From Sutcliffiella horikoshii (GTDB lineage: Bacteria; Bacillota; Bacilli; Bacillales; Bacillaceae_I): a stretch of 64,000 nucleotides of DNA. Below, piece after piece: positions 24,901 to 32,352 of this stretch. The stretch is taken from positions 173,174-237,173 of the forward strand of contig NZ_RXZI01000006.1 of NCBI RefSeq assembly GCF_021991925.1, read 5' to 3'. Numbering within the stretch: the stretch's first letter is position 1; each line of letters starts with the position of its first letter. The position numbers and the translations under genes are program-made. The notes under the pieces are model-generated. The model was not told the origin of the DNA, made no database searches, and saw nothing but the letters and a program-made list of their open reading frames with translations.

Positions 24901-25656
24901 AAATTAAAGCTTTACCATGCCAATAATAAGGTTGAGATGGAAGCATATTTAAAGGAATACACAACAGACAGCTTCTTCACACTACTCGATCAAGAAGTAA
25001 ATGAATTGCTTTATTATGTAAAGCAACGGACATTATTGCGATTTACTGATTTCTTCAAGGAAAGCTTTAATCCTGCAGTGATCAGGGAAGACGGGAGGAA
25101 TATGAAAATACAGCTCGTGAATTGTTTGCATGAACTTGTTAAAGATATATCCCACAACCTCTCGCAGGAAGTAAGAGCAACAACTGTTCGCGCGGAGAAC
25201 TTTATCGGGAAGACCTTACTTTCCTGGCAAAAAGAAATAGAAGCAGAGGCGAAAAAGCAAGAACCACAGCTTTCCTTACGCATTCTGGAAGTGGAGGATT
25301 TCCTACCGTTTAAAATGAATGGCACATTTCCACCTATTTCGTCCAAGTTGGAAAAACAAACGATAGGATATTATCGCAATTCGAAAGCTTTTTTTGAGAA
25401 AAATGAAAAACAGAAAATGGCTCAGTTTCTAGAAGAGCAACTGTCCCCTATGATGGATAGTTACTTGAAGAACAGCGAGGCGAATCTATCGGTCCATTAT
25501 AAAAATGAACTAAACAATTCCTTGCAAGGTGTGAGGGAGTATATCCTTAGACAGCTATATGATTATTTTGAAGGAATGCAATCCGCACTTGAGCAAGAAC
25601 AAGACATCCCGAATTTGGAACATATCTTAGTAAATATTCAACAGCATAAGAACTAA
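21967..25656 (+). CDS. dynA: DynA (YpbR), fused double dynamin-like GTPase
   Basis: A 1229-residue bacterial dynamin composed of two dynamin-like halves. The first G1 motif GHFSAGKSS is at 61-69 with G3 LDTPGVDS (near 156) and G4 NQID. The second G1 GAFSAGKSS is near 646-654 with G3 VDTPGADS (near 802). Each GTPase is followed by long helical stalk regions rich in coiled coil. B. subtilis DynA (1193 residues) tethers and fuses membranes and protects against membrane-damaging antibiotics and phage. The weak AAGGGGACATAAGAA precedes the ATG. The next gene begins 12 bases after its stop. Confidence 0.95.
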   Translation: MGSNNPKQQLKQKEQQTSLLQMQLNLILERLHNHGDQRSAKKVAELLNKNATKELSIAFCGHFSAGKSSFINEILEEAILPASPIPTSANVVQIKNGEELAHVHFFEGQSLEILPPVSFEHVKAYCKDGDQVEAVEYQFPFEKLPSDMVVLDTPGVDSTDDAHRISTESALHLADVIFYVMDYNHVQSEVNLKFIKELQDKEKRIYLIINQIDKHQEEEIPFSIYNARIMESFEDWGIEPASIYFTSLKETNHPLNDLPIVKETIHILRQDKLNILPKTIEKALHTIMEEHKEWLLEQREEEMERHEQIIQSTTDLPKDVAATLNEVQAKLTSIESETTQIKEAFVDQTKRILQNANITPFEMREFAEKYLESQQKGFKVGLLFSGKKTQEEREQRSGAFRNDLGERVKTQIERFIHEHILSFLKEQNFYSPAIFDKVQGITVPITEKFISAHVKTGAGYTGNAVLHYTKDLAHSIKLEYQKQVQKFMENFFDQLEKDMQENTKALKVEVERLETVHHAQEAITILHMELEKEYEVLNNILMMNGEAIMEHDEKVDLLTKYLNRNYRRVRGDELSFITTKQKDDKDKQEIVVQDAIKQNEPTSLIKGLRETANSLKEIHGFQTIVDDLKKRADKIENQTFTVALFGAFSAGKSSLANALFGEKVLPVSPNPTTASINKISPVSDGNPHGTVCVQMKTAEQLFEDVKQALLIFETKLINLEEASQKIKTIISKNEHLELDASKKTHFHFLKAFLKGWEYMSSHLGTLQKVTLDEFEAYVAQEEKSCFVEWIEVFYDCPFTRQGLTLVDTPGADSINARHTDVSFDYIKNADAILFVTYYQHAFSKADREFLIQLGRVKDAFAMDKMFFLVNAADLANNEEELELVCDYVEEQLTTYGIRHPRLFPVSSLLALKEKEGQMFQHPFLKNSLMNDFEMAFSDFIQADLVEMSLHAAQLDLNRVIGLFDHFVQQAKLGSGEKEKLKLYHANNKVEMEAYLKEYTTDSFFTLLDQEVNELLYYVKQRTLLRFTDFFKESFNPAVIREDGRNMKIQLVNCLHELVKDISHNLSQEVRATTVRAENFIGKTLLSWQKEIEAEAKKQEPQLSLRILEVEDFLPFKMNGTFPPISSKLEKQTIGYYRNSKAFFEKNEKQKMAQFLEEQLSPMMDSYLKNSEANLSVHYKNELNNSLQGVREYILRQLYDYFEGMQSALEQEQDIPNLEHILVNIQQHKN

Positions 25657-25668
25657 GGAGGGAAATAG

Positions 25669-26421
25669 GTGAATCGAATAGGGGATGTACTCAAAGAAAT
25701 CGAGTTCAAACATCATGTGAAAATTCTCTATGCCTGTGAGGCCGGAAGTAGGTCTTATGGGTTCGCATCCGAAAACAGTGATTTCGATGTCCGATTCATT
25801 TATATCGCCCCGCTTAGGGAATACCTTACCTTGTTGGGGAATGGGGATACAATCACCCTGCAGGATGCTAATTTTGACATACAGGGATGGGACCTGAAAA
25901 AAACTCTCTTATTGGCCAGAAAGTCCAATCCCTCCTTATACGAGTGGATGTTATCTCCCATTGTATATAGAGAAATGGACCCGGTCATTCTCGAATTACA
26001 AGCGATGGTACTAAAAGGTTACTCACAAAAAGTGCTGGGGTACCATTATGTGAAAATGGCTAAGAAAAACCTCCTGGCATGGTGCGATAAAAGGAACGTC
26101 GCATACCTTGTCCATGCGGTGCGTGCTTCATTAATGCTGGAACAGGTCCTTTCCGATAGGTCATCAACCATTCAATTAAAGGAACTTGAAAAGACTAGCA
26201 GGTTTTTCCATAATGAAGAGCTATCTCTGCTATATCGTTTGAAGATGGGGGAATGTTTGAACGAACATCCTAAGATAGTTCAACTTCCTTCCAAAATATC
26301 GGACTTTTTAAATGAGCCAGAAGTGTCGTTGATTCAATTGGACAATGGGTCCATGGATATAAAAGTGTTAGAGAAGCTGTTTTTTCAGCAGCTGGGAATA
26401 GAGGGTGAGAGTCATCACTAA
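25669..26421 (+). CDS. Predicted nucleotidyltransferase (YcgL/COG3541-like)
   Basis: A 250-residue protein with a DNA-polymerase-beta-type nucleotidyltransferase core: GSRSYGFASENSDFDVRFIY (near 26-45), the GSxxxG...SDxDxR signature with two metal-binding aspartates. The rest is helical and resembles B. subtilis YcgL. Substrate unknown; relatives may modify RNA or protein. The GTG start has AAGGAGGG upstream. It follows dynA by 12 bases and overlaps the next small gene, so the cluster dynA to ypbS is probably cotranscribed. Not part of the B. subtilis order at this position as far as I recall. Confidence 0.8.
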   Translation: MNRIGDVLKEIEFKHHVKILYACEAGSRSYGFASENSDFDVRFIYIAPLREYLTLLGNGDTITLQDANFDIQGWDLKKTLLLARKSNPSLYEWMLSPIVYREMDPVILELQAMVLKGYSQKVLGYHYVKMAKKNLLAWCDKRNVAYLVHAVRASLMLEQVLSDRSSTIQLKELEKTSRFFHNEELSLLYRLKMGECLNEHPKIVQLPSKISDFLNEPEVSLIQLDNGSMDIKVLEKLFFQQLGIEGESHH

Positions 26422-26617
26422 TCGATTTCATGCTTGTGCCACCTGTCAGCACTATCAAGTACAAAAGTGGGCAAGTGCTACTATCTATCGTTGCAGCAGA
26501 CTTGGTTACGAAACAAAGCCGCATTTCAAATTTGATTGTTGGCAACCTAAAGAGAACGTATTACAATTAATGAAAAAAGAAGAAATAAAACGGAGGAACA
26601 ACCATGAGCGTACATAA
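26405..26617 (+). CDS. Small Cys-rich hypothetical protein
   Basis: A 70-residue protein overlapping both neighbours (17 bases with the nucleotidyltransferase gene, 14 with ypbS). Four cysteines, CATC (11-14) then C30 and C45 (YRCSRLG, KFDCW), suggest a zinc or metal site; a basic C-terminus follows (KKEEIKRRNNH). It begins with GTG after ATAGAGG. The overlaps indicate translational coupling. Family not recognised. Confidence 0.7.
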   Translation: MRVITNRFHACATCQHYQVQKWASATIYRCSRLGYETKPHFKFDCWQPKENVLQLMKKEEIKRRNNHERT

Positions 26618-26861
26618 AGCAATCAGTGAGCATTCTAGAAAACAAAATCAAGTTGTGATGAGCTTTCTGCAACTAGAACAGCAAAGAGAGGCATACATTG
26701 AAGAGGCAATCGTACTATGCCAGCAAAAAAAACCATTTACAACGGAAAAAATAAATGAGGTAACGAAGAGAATCAATGGACTGGCGCGAAAAGGAATCGC
26801 TCCTCAACGTCAATTGGTAACCAAGGAAATGGTGCAGGAATTTGTTTCTCGAAGTAGATAA
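26604..26861 (+). CDS. ypbS: YpbS-like protein (DUF2533)
   Basis: An 85-residue, wholly helical, soluble protein matching YpbS: MSVHKAISEHSRKQNQVV, a Q-rich middle (LQLEQQREAYIEEA) and the C-terminal INGLARKGIAPQRQLVT. Function unknown; it sits downstream of dynA in Bacillus. ACGGAGG precedes the ATG. Sixteen bases separate it from the sulfurtransferase gene. Confidence 0.85.
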   Translation: MSVHKAISEHSRKQNQVVMSFLQLEQQREAYIEEAIVLCQQKKPFTTEKINEVTKRINGLARKGIAPQRQLVTKEMVQEFVSRSR

Positions 26862-26877
26862 TCACGGAGGGGAAAGC

Positions 26878-27717
26878 ATGAAGCATATCGTTTCAGCAAA
26901 ATGGGTGAAGGAGCAGTTGGACGAGCTTACTATCATTGATTGCCGTTTTCATCTACATGTTCCAGATAAGGGTTTTGAAGAATATAAAGAGCATCATATT
27001 CCAGGTGCCCATTATATGGACTTGAACAAAGATTTATCCAGTGCAGTAGAAACACATGGCGGAAGGCACCCTTTGCCAGATTTTCAGGAGCTGTTTCAGA
27101 AACTGGAAGGTATTGGGGTTCATGACGATGGTAGGGTCCTTCTTTATGATGATCAGAACGGTGCTATGGCATCAAGACTTTGGTTTCTTCTACAGGTTAT
27201 GGGACATAAGCATGTGCTAGTTATGGATGGCGGTTATCAGAAGTGGTTGAAAGAAGGGTATCCTGTTACTGCAGATGTACCCGAAAAGGGTAAAAAGGGC
27301 AATTTTTCTTTTAAGTTAGAAAAAGATCTAGTGGTTGATATGGAAGACGTTAAGTCGCATTTATCTGCGTTCAATAATGGAGATGCATATCTTCTTGATG
27401 CAAGAGAGCCAAACCGTTATAAAGGGTTAGAGGAGCCAATTGATAAGATAGCCGGCCATATACCCGGTGCCCTTAACTTTTTCTGGATGGATAGTTTCGA
27501 AAATGGAAAGTGGAAACAGAAGGAAGCATTGGTAGAAAGGTTCTCCTCGCTGGATTCCTCCAAAGAGGCTGTTGTCTACTGTGGCTCAGGTGTTACAGCC
27601 TGTCCCACTATCTTGGCCCTTAAGGAAGCAGGTTTTGATAATGTAAAGCTTTATGCAGGTAGCTGGAGTGACTGGATAAGTTACACAGCCAACCCAATAT
27701 CTAAAATAAAGAACTAA
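26878..27717 (+). CDS. Tandem-rhodanese sulfurtransferase
   Basis: A 279-residue protein with two rhodanese domains. The N-terminal, inactive one spans about 8-125 (IIDCRFHL ... YDDQNGAMASRLWFLL). The C-terminal catalytic one (about 150-275) carries the active-site loop CGSGVTAC with Cys235. The CGSGVT loop is typical of 3-mercaptopyruvate sulfurtransferases. It transfers sulfane sulfur to thiol acceptors such as cyanide or thioredoxin. The ATG with ACGGAGGGGAAAGC upstream is the start; the longer frame overlaps ypbS. No terminator is evident before the next small gene. Confidence 0.9.
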   Translation: MKHIVSAKWVKEQLDELTIIDCRFHLHVPDKGFEEYKEHHIPGAHYMDLNKDLSSAVETHGGRHPLPDFQELFQKLEGIGVHDDGRVLLYDDQNGAMASRLWFLLQVMGHKHVLVMDGGYQKWLKEGYPVTADVPEKGKKGNFSFKLEKDLVVDMEDVKSHLSAFNNGDAYLLDAREPNRYKGLEEPIDKIAGHIPGALNFFWMDSFENGKWKQKEALVERFSSLDSSKEAVVYCGSGVTACPTILALKEAGFDNVKLYAGSWSDWISYTANPISKIKN

Positions 27718-27791
27718 ATTTACCCTCTCTTAAATGGTTATCTCCTTGAGCAAACTATAAGGGATTCACCTTAAAAAGGAGGGGACCCAGA

Positions 27792-27926
27792 ATGGGACGC
27801 ACAAAAAAAGGAAATGCCAATGCCCAACGTAATAATAACGCTAAACAAAAAGGTAACATGGATTCAGAGTTTGCTTCTTACGCTGAATACGAAGCAGCAA
27901 AAATGACGAACAAGAAAAATCAATAA
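27792..27926 (+). CDS. 44-residue SASP-like hydrophilic protein
   Basis: A short frame with GGAGGGGACC upstream of ATG. The 44-residue product is very polar: an N-terminal Asn/Gln/Lys tract (KGNANAQRNNNAKQKGN), then DSEFASYAEYEAAKM and a basic end. The tract and the EFA motif resemble gamma-type small acid-soluble spore proteins (SspE has repeated FGTEFASET), but it is too short and has only one such motif. I call it SASP-like, no more. A terminator follows at once. Confidence 0.55.
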   Translation: MGRTKKGNANAQRNNNAKQKGNMDSEFASYAEYEAAKMTNKKNQ

Positions 27927-27933
27927 TAAAAAG

Positions 27934-27957
27934 GCCATCACATCTAAAAGTGATGGC
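27934..27957 (+). terminator. Left terminator of the A4 pair
   Basis: GCCATCAC pairs with GTGATGGC around ATCTAAAA. The same stem with a different loop occurs at 28171-28198. Confidence 0.85.
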
Positions 27958-27959
27958 TT

Positions 27960-28170
27960 CAGTGTGTAGACAAAGTCCAAAAATGATAAAAATCTCTAGT
28001 TGATCGCAGTGGAAGGAGCGGAGACTCCTGCGGGAGGAAGGGACATGGAAGACCCCGCAGGGCGTAGCCCGAGGAGGCTTCCGGACCGCCCGCGGAAAGC
28101 GAAGCTCCTGCAACGAAGATCAACTCTTCCAACAGATAACCTAACTAATTTATAGTTTGTCAACAGTCTG
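27960..28170 (+). repeat. Family A palindromic element, copy A4
   Basis: A complete copy, nearly identical to A3 over its length (same orientation, same 211-bp size). The ends are CAGTGTGTAGACAAAG and CAACAGTCTG. It lies between two hairpins with the same stem but different loops. Near-identity to A3 suggests recent spread or ongoing conversion between copies. Confidence 0.88.
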
Positions 28171-28198
28171 AAGCCATCACAATTATATGTGATGGCTT
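28171..28198 (+). terminator. Right terminator of the A4 pair
   Basis: AAGCCATCAC/GTGATGGCTT around AATTATAT. Stem identical to the left copy (27934), loop diverged. Confidence 0.85.
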
Positions 28199-28223
28199 TA
28201 CTAACTAATCTTTTAAAACGGTG

Positions 28224-28252
28224 CCCCAATGTCGCTTTTTGACGTTGGGGTA
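28224..28252. other. Hairpin upstream of fenA
   Basis: CCCCAATGTC pairs with GACGTTGGGG (one G-U) around GCTTTTT. No T-run follows, so termination is doubtful. It could be an attenuator or the remains of a terminator. Confidence 0.4.
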
Positions 28253-28359
28253 TTCTTGTGTTTCCTGAGCATTTGTCCTTCGCCGTCTAGATAGGAGTGT
28301 CTGTCCCCCAACTCTAATTTATGCTATAATCATAAGCGGAATAGAGAGGGAGTGTCCTT

Positions 28360-29229
28360 ATGAAAAAAGTATTACTGATCGATGGAATGGCTTTATTATT
28401 CCGTTCCTTTTTTGCAACAAGTGTTTATAATCGCTTTATGTATACATCTAACGGAATCCCGACCAATGCCGTTCAGGGATTTGTTAAACATATGATCACC
28501 TCCATGGAAACATTTCAACCCACACATGTTGTCTGCTGCTGGGACATGGGAAGCAAAACGTTCCGCACAGAAATGTTCGATGACTACAAAGCAAACAGAC
28601 CTGCGCCACCACAAGAGTTGATTCCTCAATTCGATCTTGTCAAAGAAGTGGTTGAGGCGTTTGACATCCCAAATATTGGACTTGCAGGTTTTGAAGCAGA
28701 TGACTGCTTGGGAACTCTTGCCGAACTATACAGAGAAGAAGCGGAAGTCATTATTCTAACTGGTGACCAGGATGTCCTCCAGCTTATCAAACCCAATATA
28801 AAAGTAGCATTGTTGTTAAAAGGCTATGGCAACTATGAAGTTTTGGATGAGAATGGGTTCTATGAGAAAAAGGGTCTTACGCCACATCAGCTCATAGACC
28901 TCAAGGCAATAATGGGTGACAGTAGTGATAACTACCCTGGGGTAAAAGGTGTCGGGGAAAAAACTGCTACAAAGTTATTAATGGAGTACCAGACCGTGGA
29001 TGGGATCTTAGAAAACCTTTCTGCACTTACAAAAAGTCAACGCCAGAAATTTGAAGACAGCTTGGAGTTATTGCACCTTTCAAGAGAGCTTGCAACTATC
29101 AAGTGTGATGTACCAGTTTCTTGTGAATTGCATGATGCGACCATCAGTATTGATCGAAGCAAGGTTGCAAGTAAATTTGATGAATTGGAATTTAAAAACT
29201 TGCATGGATTCATAAATAAGGTTTGTTAA
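28360..29229 (+). CDS. fenA: FenA (YpcP), 5'-3' exonuclease / flap endonuclease
   Basis: A 289-residue stand-alone member of the Pol I 5'-nuclease family. Metal-binding acidic clusters are DGMALLFRSFF (7-17), FEADDCLG (near 115) and TGDQDVLQL (near 138). The helix-hairpin-helix is GDSSDNYPGVKGVGEKTA (near 187-204). In B. subtilis it cleaves RNA-DNA flaps and acts in Okazaki fragment maturation beside Pol I. GAGAGGGAG precedes the ATG. A bidirectional terminator separates it from convergent sspL, an arrangement conserved with B. subtilis. Confidence 0.93.
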   Translation: MKKVLLIDGMALLFRSFFATSVYNRFMYTSNGIPTNAVQGFVKHMITSMETFQPTHVVCCWDMGSKTFRTEMFDDYKANRPAPPQELIPQFDLVKEVVEAFDIPNIGLAGFEADDCLGTLAELYREEAEVIILTGDQDVLQLIKPNIKVALLLKGYGNYEVLDENGFYEKKGLTPHQLIDLKAIMGDSSDNYPGVKGVGEKTATKLLMEYQTVDGILENLSALTKSQRQKFEDSLELLHLSRELATIKCDVPVSCELHDATISIDRSKVASKFDELEFKNLHGFINKVC

Positions 29230-29260
29230 GAGAAGATGAACGAGTCATCTTCTCTTTTTT
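29230..29260. terminator. Bidirectional terminator between fenA and sspL
   Basis: GAGAAGATGA pairs with TCATCTTCTC around ACGAG, then TTTTTT. It begins at the fenA stop codon. Confidence 0.88.
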
Positions 29261-29399
29261 ATCGTTTTGTATTATCTTTTTTGGCTTTATTTTCAAGCTT
29301 AGAATGAACCTCATGTGAAAACTCTGCATCTTGGCCATAACCTTGAGGGTTTACACCGGGTGCTTTCTTTCCTCTGTTTGCGGATTTATTTCTGCTCAT
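29259..29399 (-). CDS. sspL: Small acid-soluble spore protein L (SspL)
   Basis: A 46-residue protein too short for standard gene calling. A basic N-terminus (MSRNKSANRGKKA) leads into the SspL core PGVNPQGYGQDAEFSHE and the C-terminal HSKLENKAKKDNTKR; the end matches B. subtilis SspL (LEERAKKSNTKR). AACGGAGGTG precedes the ATG on the minus strand. SspL is a minor SASP made in the forespore. It is convergent with fenA (ypcP), the same neighbour as in B. subtilis. Confidence 0.85.
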   Translation of the reverse strand: MSRNKSANRGKKAPGVNPQGYGQDAEFSHEVHSKLENKAKKDNTKR

Positions 29400-29503
29400 G
29401 CTTTTCACCTCCGTTACCTATCACATAGGTTTCCTTTTTCCTCTATAAATTATGTTGCATCTTGAAGTTCATATTGACTCAAACTACATAAGAGGTGATT
29501 AGT

Positions 29504-29992
29504 TTGAATCGACCATTAAAAATAGCATTAAGTGCCATTACTTTGGCACAATTCTTAAAAATTCCCATTAAATATGTAAGAACAGGCAGATGGGAATGGA
29601 GTACTTTCTTTGAAACGGGAGGGATGCCAAGCTCTCATTCAGCAGGAGTATCGGCATTGGCAACCATCATAGCGTTAAAAAGGGGTTATAAAACCATAGA
29701 TTTTGCACTATCAGCTATATTTGGATTGATTGTCATGTATGATGCTCAAGGTGTAAGAAGACAAACTGGAGAGATAACCCTTGCTGTTAATGATCTTGCT
29801 GAAAAGTTGGACAGACTCGAGGGGAAACCTGATAAGAATGTCCATGATAAATTGGAAAAGCGATTAAAAGAACGGTTGGGACACCAACCGGAGGAAGTGG
29901 TTGGCGGTGCATTGTTCGGAATTGCTCTTGCTTTTCTTGGAATGCATTTGCTACCGAAAAAGAAAAAAATGGAACTTTGGGACAAACTTTAA
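29504..29992 (+). CDS. Divergent PAP2-family membrane protein (DUF212, YuiD-like)
   Basis: A 162-residue membrane protein. The signature GGMPSSHSAGVSAL (near 39-52) plus VMYDAQGVRR (near 83-92) and GHQPEEVVGGALFGI (near 126-140) define DUF212. Related to acid phosphatase/vanadium haloperoxidase proteins but lacking the full catalytic set, and with three or four membrane helices. B. subtilis YuiD is the nearest match. I prefer the TTG with AAGAGGTGAT upstream to the GTG that overlaps this site. Confidence 0.82.
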   Translation: MNRPLKIALSAITLAQFLKIPIKYVRTGRWEWSTFFETGGMPSSHSAGVSALATIIALKRGYKTIDFALSAIFGLIVMYDAQGVRRQTGEITLAVNDLAEKLDRLEGKPDKNVHDKLEKRLKERLGHQPEEVVGGALFGIALAFLGMHLLPKKKKMELWDKL

Positions 29993-30054
29993 TGGGCAAA
30001 CGACAAATTTTGCGGTAAGATTGTAGAAGGGGATGAACAAAAGGATGGATCGAT

Positions 30055-30327
30055 ATGAAAAAATCATGGAGTACAGAAGAATACCTTCAGCAACTTACCT
30101 CAAAAGGGTTTAAATTTGGAGAAGATTCTCTTGGTTTTATAGAATTTGGCAAGCATTATACAGATAGTTCCGACTACTTGGTTAATATAGCCATTGAAGT
30201 AACTTTAAAGGCGCAAAAGCAATTTGATGGGAGTTTCTTTGTTTCATTTCTTGAAATGATTAAACAAGAACAGATTCATTCCAAACGTGCTGCTTTTCTT
30301 TTGGCCAAGGAAAAGAAGATTATTTAA
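30055..30327 (+). CDS. Small hypothetical protein (possibly DUF6123)
   Basis: A 90-residue soluble helical protein (SWSTEEYLQQLTSKGFKFGEDSLGFIEFGKHY ... SFLEMIKQEQIHSKRAA). I believe it belongs to a Bacillus-specific family listed as DUF6123, but this is from memory and unverified. No catalytic motif. AAAGGATGG precedes the ATG. It is the last gene before the IS-containing repeat. Confidence 0.6.
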   Translation: MKKSWSTEEYLQQLTSKGFKFGEDSLGFIEFGKHYTDSSDYLVNIAIEVTLKAQKQFDGSFFVSFLEMIKQEQIHSKRAAFLLAKEKKII

Positions 30328-30392
30328 AGGTCTTTCCAATTCTAATGGATAAGTCCTTTCGTCACATCCAAGCTAAATCAATTGTTTATATA

Positions 30393-30417
30393 AGAGCTTG
30401 AAATACATCCAGGCTCT
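30393..30417. terminator. Left, degraded terminator of the A5 pair
   Basis: AGAGCTTG ... CCAGGCTCT; compare GAGAGCCTGG/CCAGGCTCTC at 32511-32537. About 22 of 25 positions agree, but the left arm is damaged. The pair encloses the whole 2.1-kb composite element. Confidence 0.6.
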
Positions 30418-30743
30418 AGAACTGTTCACAAACTATAAATTAGTTAGGTTATCTGTTGGAAGAGTTGATCTTCGTTGCAGAAGCTTCGCTTTCCGCGGGC
30501 AGTCAGGAAGCCTCCTCGGGCTACGCCGAGGCCACTGAAAAAGTACTTTAATTTATACTTTGATACTTTGGCTAAACACCGCTGTTGCTTTCCACAAAAG
30601 GCTTCGCTTTCCGCGGGGCGACCTTGAGCCTCCTCACTTCGTTGCGGGGTCTCAAGATTGCCGCTACTCCCCCGCTGGAGTCTACGCCTTTTGTTCCAAG
30701 CTACAGCTAAAGACACTATTTACTCAAAAAATACTCATTTTGA

Positions 30744-30789
30744 AAAGCAGAAGAAAGTTGATTCCAATCAAACTTCTTCTGCTTTTTTT
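30744..30789. terminator. Hairpin upstream of the transposase
   Basis: AGCAGAAG...TTGATT pairs with AATCAA...CTTCTGCT, followed by TTTTTTT. It probably insulates the transposase gene from outside transcription, as in many insertion sequences. Confidence 0.7.
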
Positions 30790-30802
30790 GTTTTATGCTA
30801 TT

Positions 30803-30816
30803 AATAAATAACGTTA
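30803..30816 (+). repeat. 14-bp direct repeat left of the transposase gene
   Basis: AATAAATAACGTTA, repeated exactly at 32292-32305 just after the transposase stop. The pair encloses only the coding region. Confidence 0.7.
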
Positions 30817-30834
30817 ATAGGTGGTATTCAACGA

Positions 30835-32292
30835 ATGATTTCAAACCAAGCATCCTTTAGTCTTAGTCCATTTTCAGCAATTTATGATATCGTAGTCCCC
30901 AAACAAAACATTCTCCGTCAAATAAATGAACTGGTAGACTTCTCCTTTATCTATGAAGAATTAAAAACAAAATATTGTCTAGATAATGGCCGCAAGGCAA
31001 TACCACCTATACGTATGTTCAAATATCTGTTGCTTAAAGCAATCTATGATTTATCAGATGTAGATATTGTAGAGCGCTCCCAATATGATATGTCATTTAA
31101 GTACTTTCTCGACATGGCCCCAGAAGATCCAGTAATTGACTCCAGTTCCTTAACAAAATTCCGTAAGCTCCGCCTAAAAGATGTGGGGATTCTAGACATG
31201 CTTATAGAGAAAACAGTGGAAATTGCATTGGAGAACGGAATCATCCAAACAAAAACGATTATTGTAGATGCCACTCACACAAAAGCCCGATACAACCAAA
31301 AAACCGCAACAGAGTTTCTACAAGAAAAATCTAAAATTGTACGAAAAGCTATCTATCAGGTGGACGAATCAATCAAAGAGAAATTACCAAAGAAAACGAC
31401 ATCTCACGATGTCGAAGATGAGTTAATTTATTGCCGCCAAGTTATTGAGGTGGTCGAAAAGAATCCACAAGTAGCATCCATTCCTGCCGTTAAAGAGAAG
31501 TTAAATGTGCTTAAAGAAGTAGTGGAAGATTATACAGAACAAATTTGTTACTCCAATGATCCGGATGCTCGCACTGGCCATAAAACAGCGGACTCCTCTT
31601 TCTTTGGCTTTAAAACTCACATTGCATTAAGTGAAGAACGTATCATTACAGCTGCAGTTATTTCGACAGGAGAAAAAAATGATGGAAAATACCTTCCTGA
31701 ACTTATGAAAAAAACAATGGAAGCTGGAATGGTCGTTGATACTATCATTGGGGATACTGCTTATTCAGAAAAAGATAATATTAATTTTACAAAGGAAAAT
31801 AAAATAGCACTTGTTTCTAAACTAAATCCTGTTATTCAAGGAACTCGTACCGAAGAGGAAAAATTCGACTTTAATAAAGATGCAGGCATGTACGTGTGTA
31901 AGGCGGGGCATTTGGCAACTAAAGTAAAACGACAAGGCAAGAAAAATGTAGGAAAAAATCAACGTAACACCTATTTTTTTGATATAGAGAAATGTAAAGT
32001 GTGTCCTTTAAGACAAGGGTGTTATCAAGAAGGTGCAAAGAGTAGAACATACTCCGTTACCATAAAATCTACAGAACATAAAGAGCAGGAAGCATTTCAA
32101 AACACCTTGGCGTTTAAAGAAAAGGCTAAATCTAGATATAAAATAGAGGCCAAAAATAGTGAACTAAAACATAGACACGGGTATGATATAGCATCATCAG
32201 CGGGTCTTTTAGGTATGGAGATTCAAGGAGCCGCATCTATATTTGCGGTTAATATGAAGAGAATAATGAAGCTTATAAATGAAAAAGAGTAA
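30835..32292 (+). CDS. IS1182-family DDE transposase
   Basis: A 485-residue transposase. The N-terminal helix-turn-helix region (YDLSDVDIVERSQYDMSFKYFLDM near 66-90) is typical of the IS1182 group. Catalytic residues are the Asp in IIVDATHTKARY (near 143), the Asp in IIGDTAYSEKDN (near 305) and the Glu in YKIEAKNSELKHRHG (near 443). A cysteine cluster (CKVCPLRQGC near 390-400) precedes the last part. The frame is uninterrupted, so the element may be active. AATAGGTGGT precedes the ATG. Confidence 0.93.
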   Translation: MISNQASFSLSPFSAIYDIVVPKQNILRQINELVDFSFIYEELKTKYCLDNGRKAIPPIRMFKYLLLKAIYDLSDVDIVERSQYDMSFKYFLDMAPEDPVIDSSSLTKFRKLRLKDVGILDMLIEKTVEIALENGIIQTKTIIVDATHTKARYNQKTATEFLQEKSKIVRKAIYQVDESIKEKLPKKTTSHDVEDELIYCRQVIEVVEKNPQVASIPAVKEKLNVLKEVVEDYTEQICYSNDPDARTGHKTADSSFFGFKTHIALSEERIITAAVISTGEKNDGKYLPELMKKTMEAGMVVDTIIGDTAYSEKDNINFTKENKIALVSKLNPVIQGTRTEEEKFDFNKDAGMYVCKAGHLATKVKRQGKKNVGKNQRNTYFFDIEKCKVCPLRQGCYQEGAKSRTYSVTIKSTEHKEQEAFQNTLAFKEKAKSRYKIEAKNSELKHRHGYDIASSAGLLGMEIQGAASIFAVNMKRIMKLINEKE

Positions 32293-32305
32293 ATAAATAA
32301 CGTTA
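32292..32305 (+). repeat. 14-bp direct repeat right of the transposase gene
   Basis: AATAAATAACGTTA overlapping the transposase stop; identical to 30803-30816. Confidence 0.7.
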
Positions 32306-32306
32306 T

Positions 32307-32352
32307 AAGGCAACCTTTTATCCTTTTAATGGATAAAAAATTGCCTTTTTTT
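32307..32352 (+). terminator. Terminator of the transposase gene
   Basis: AAGGCAA...TTTATCC pairs with GGATAAA...TTGCCTT, followed by TTTTT. Confidence 0.82.
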
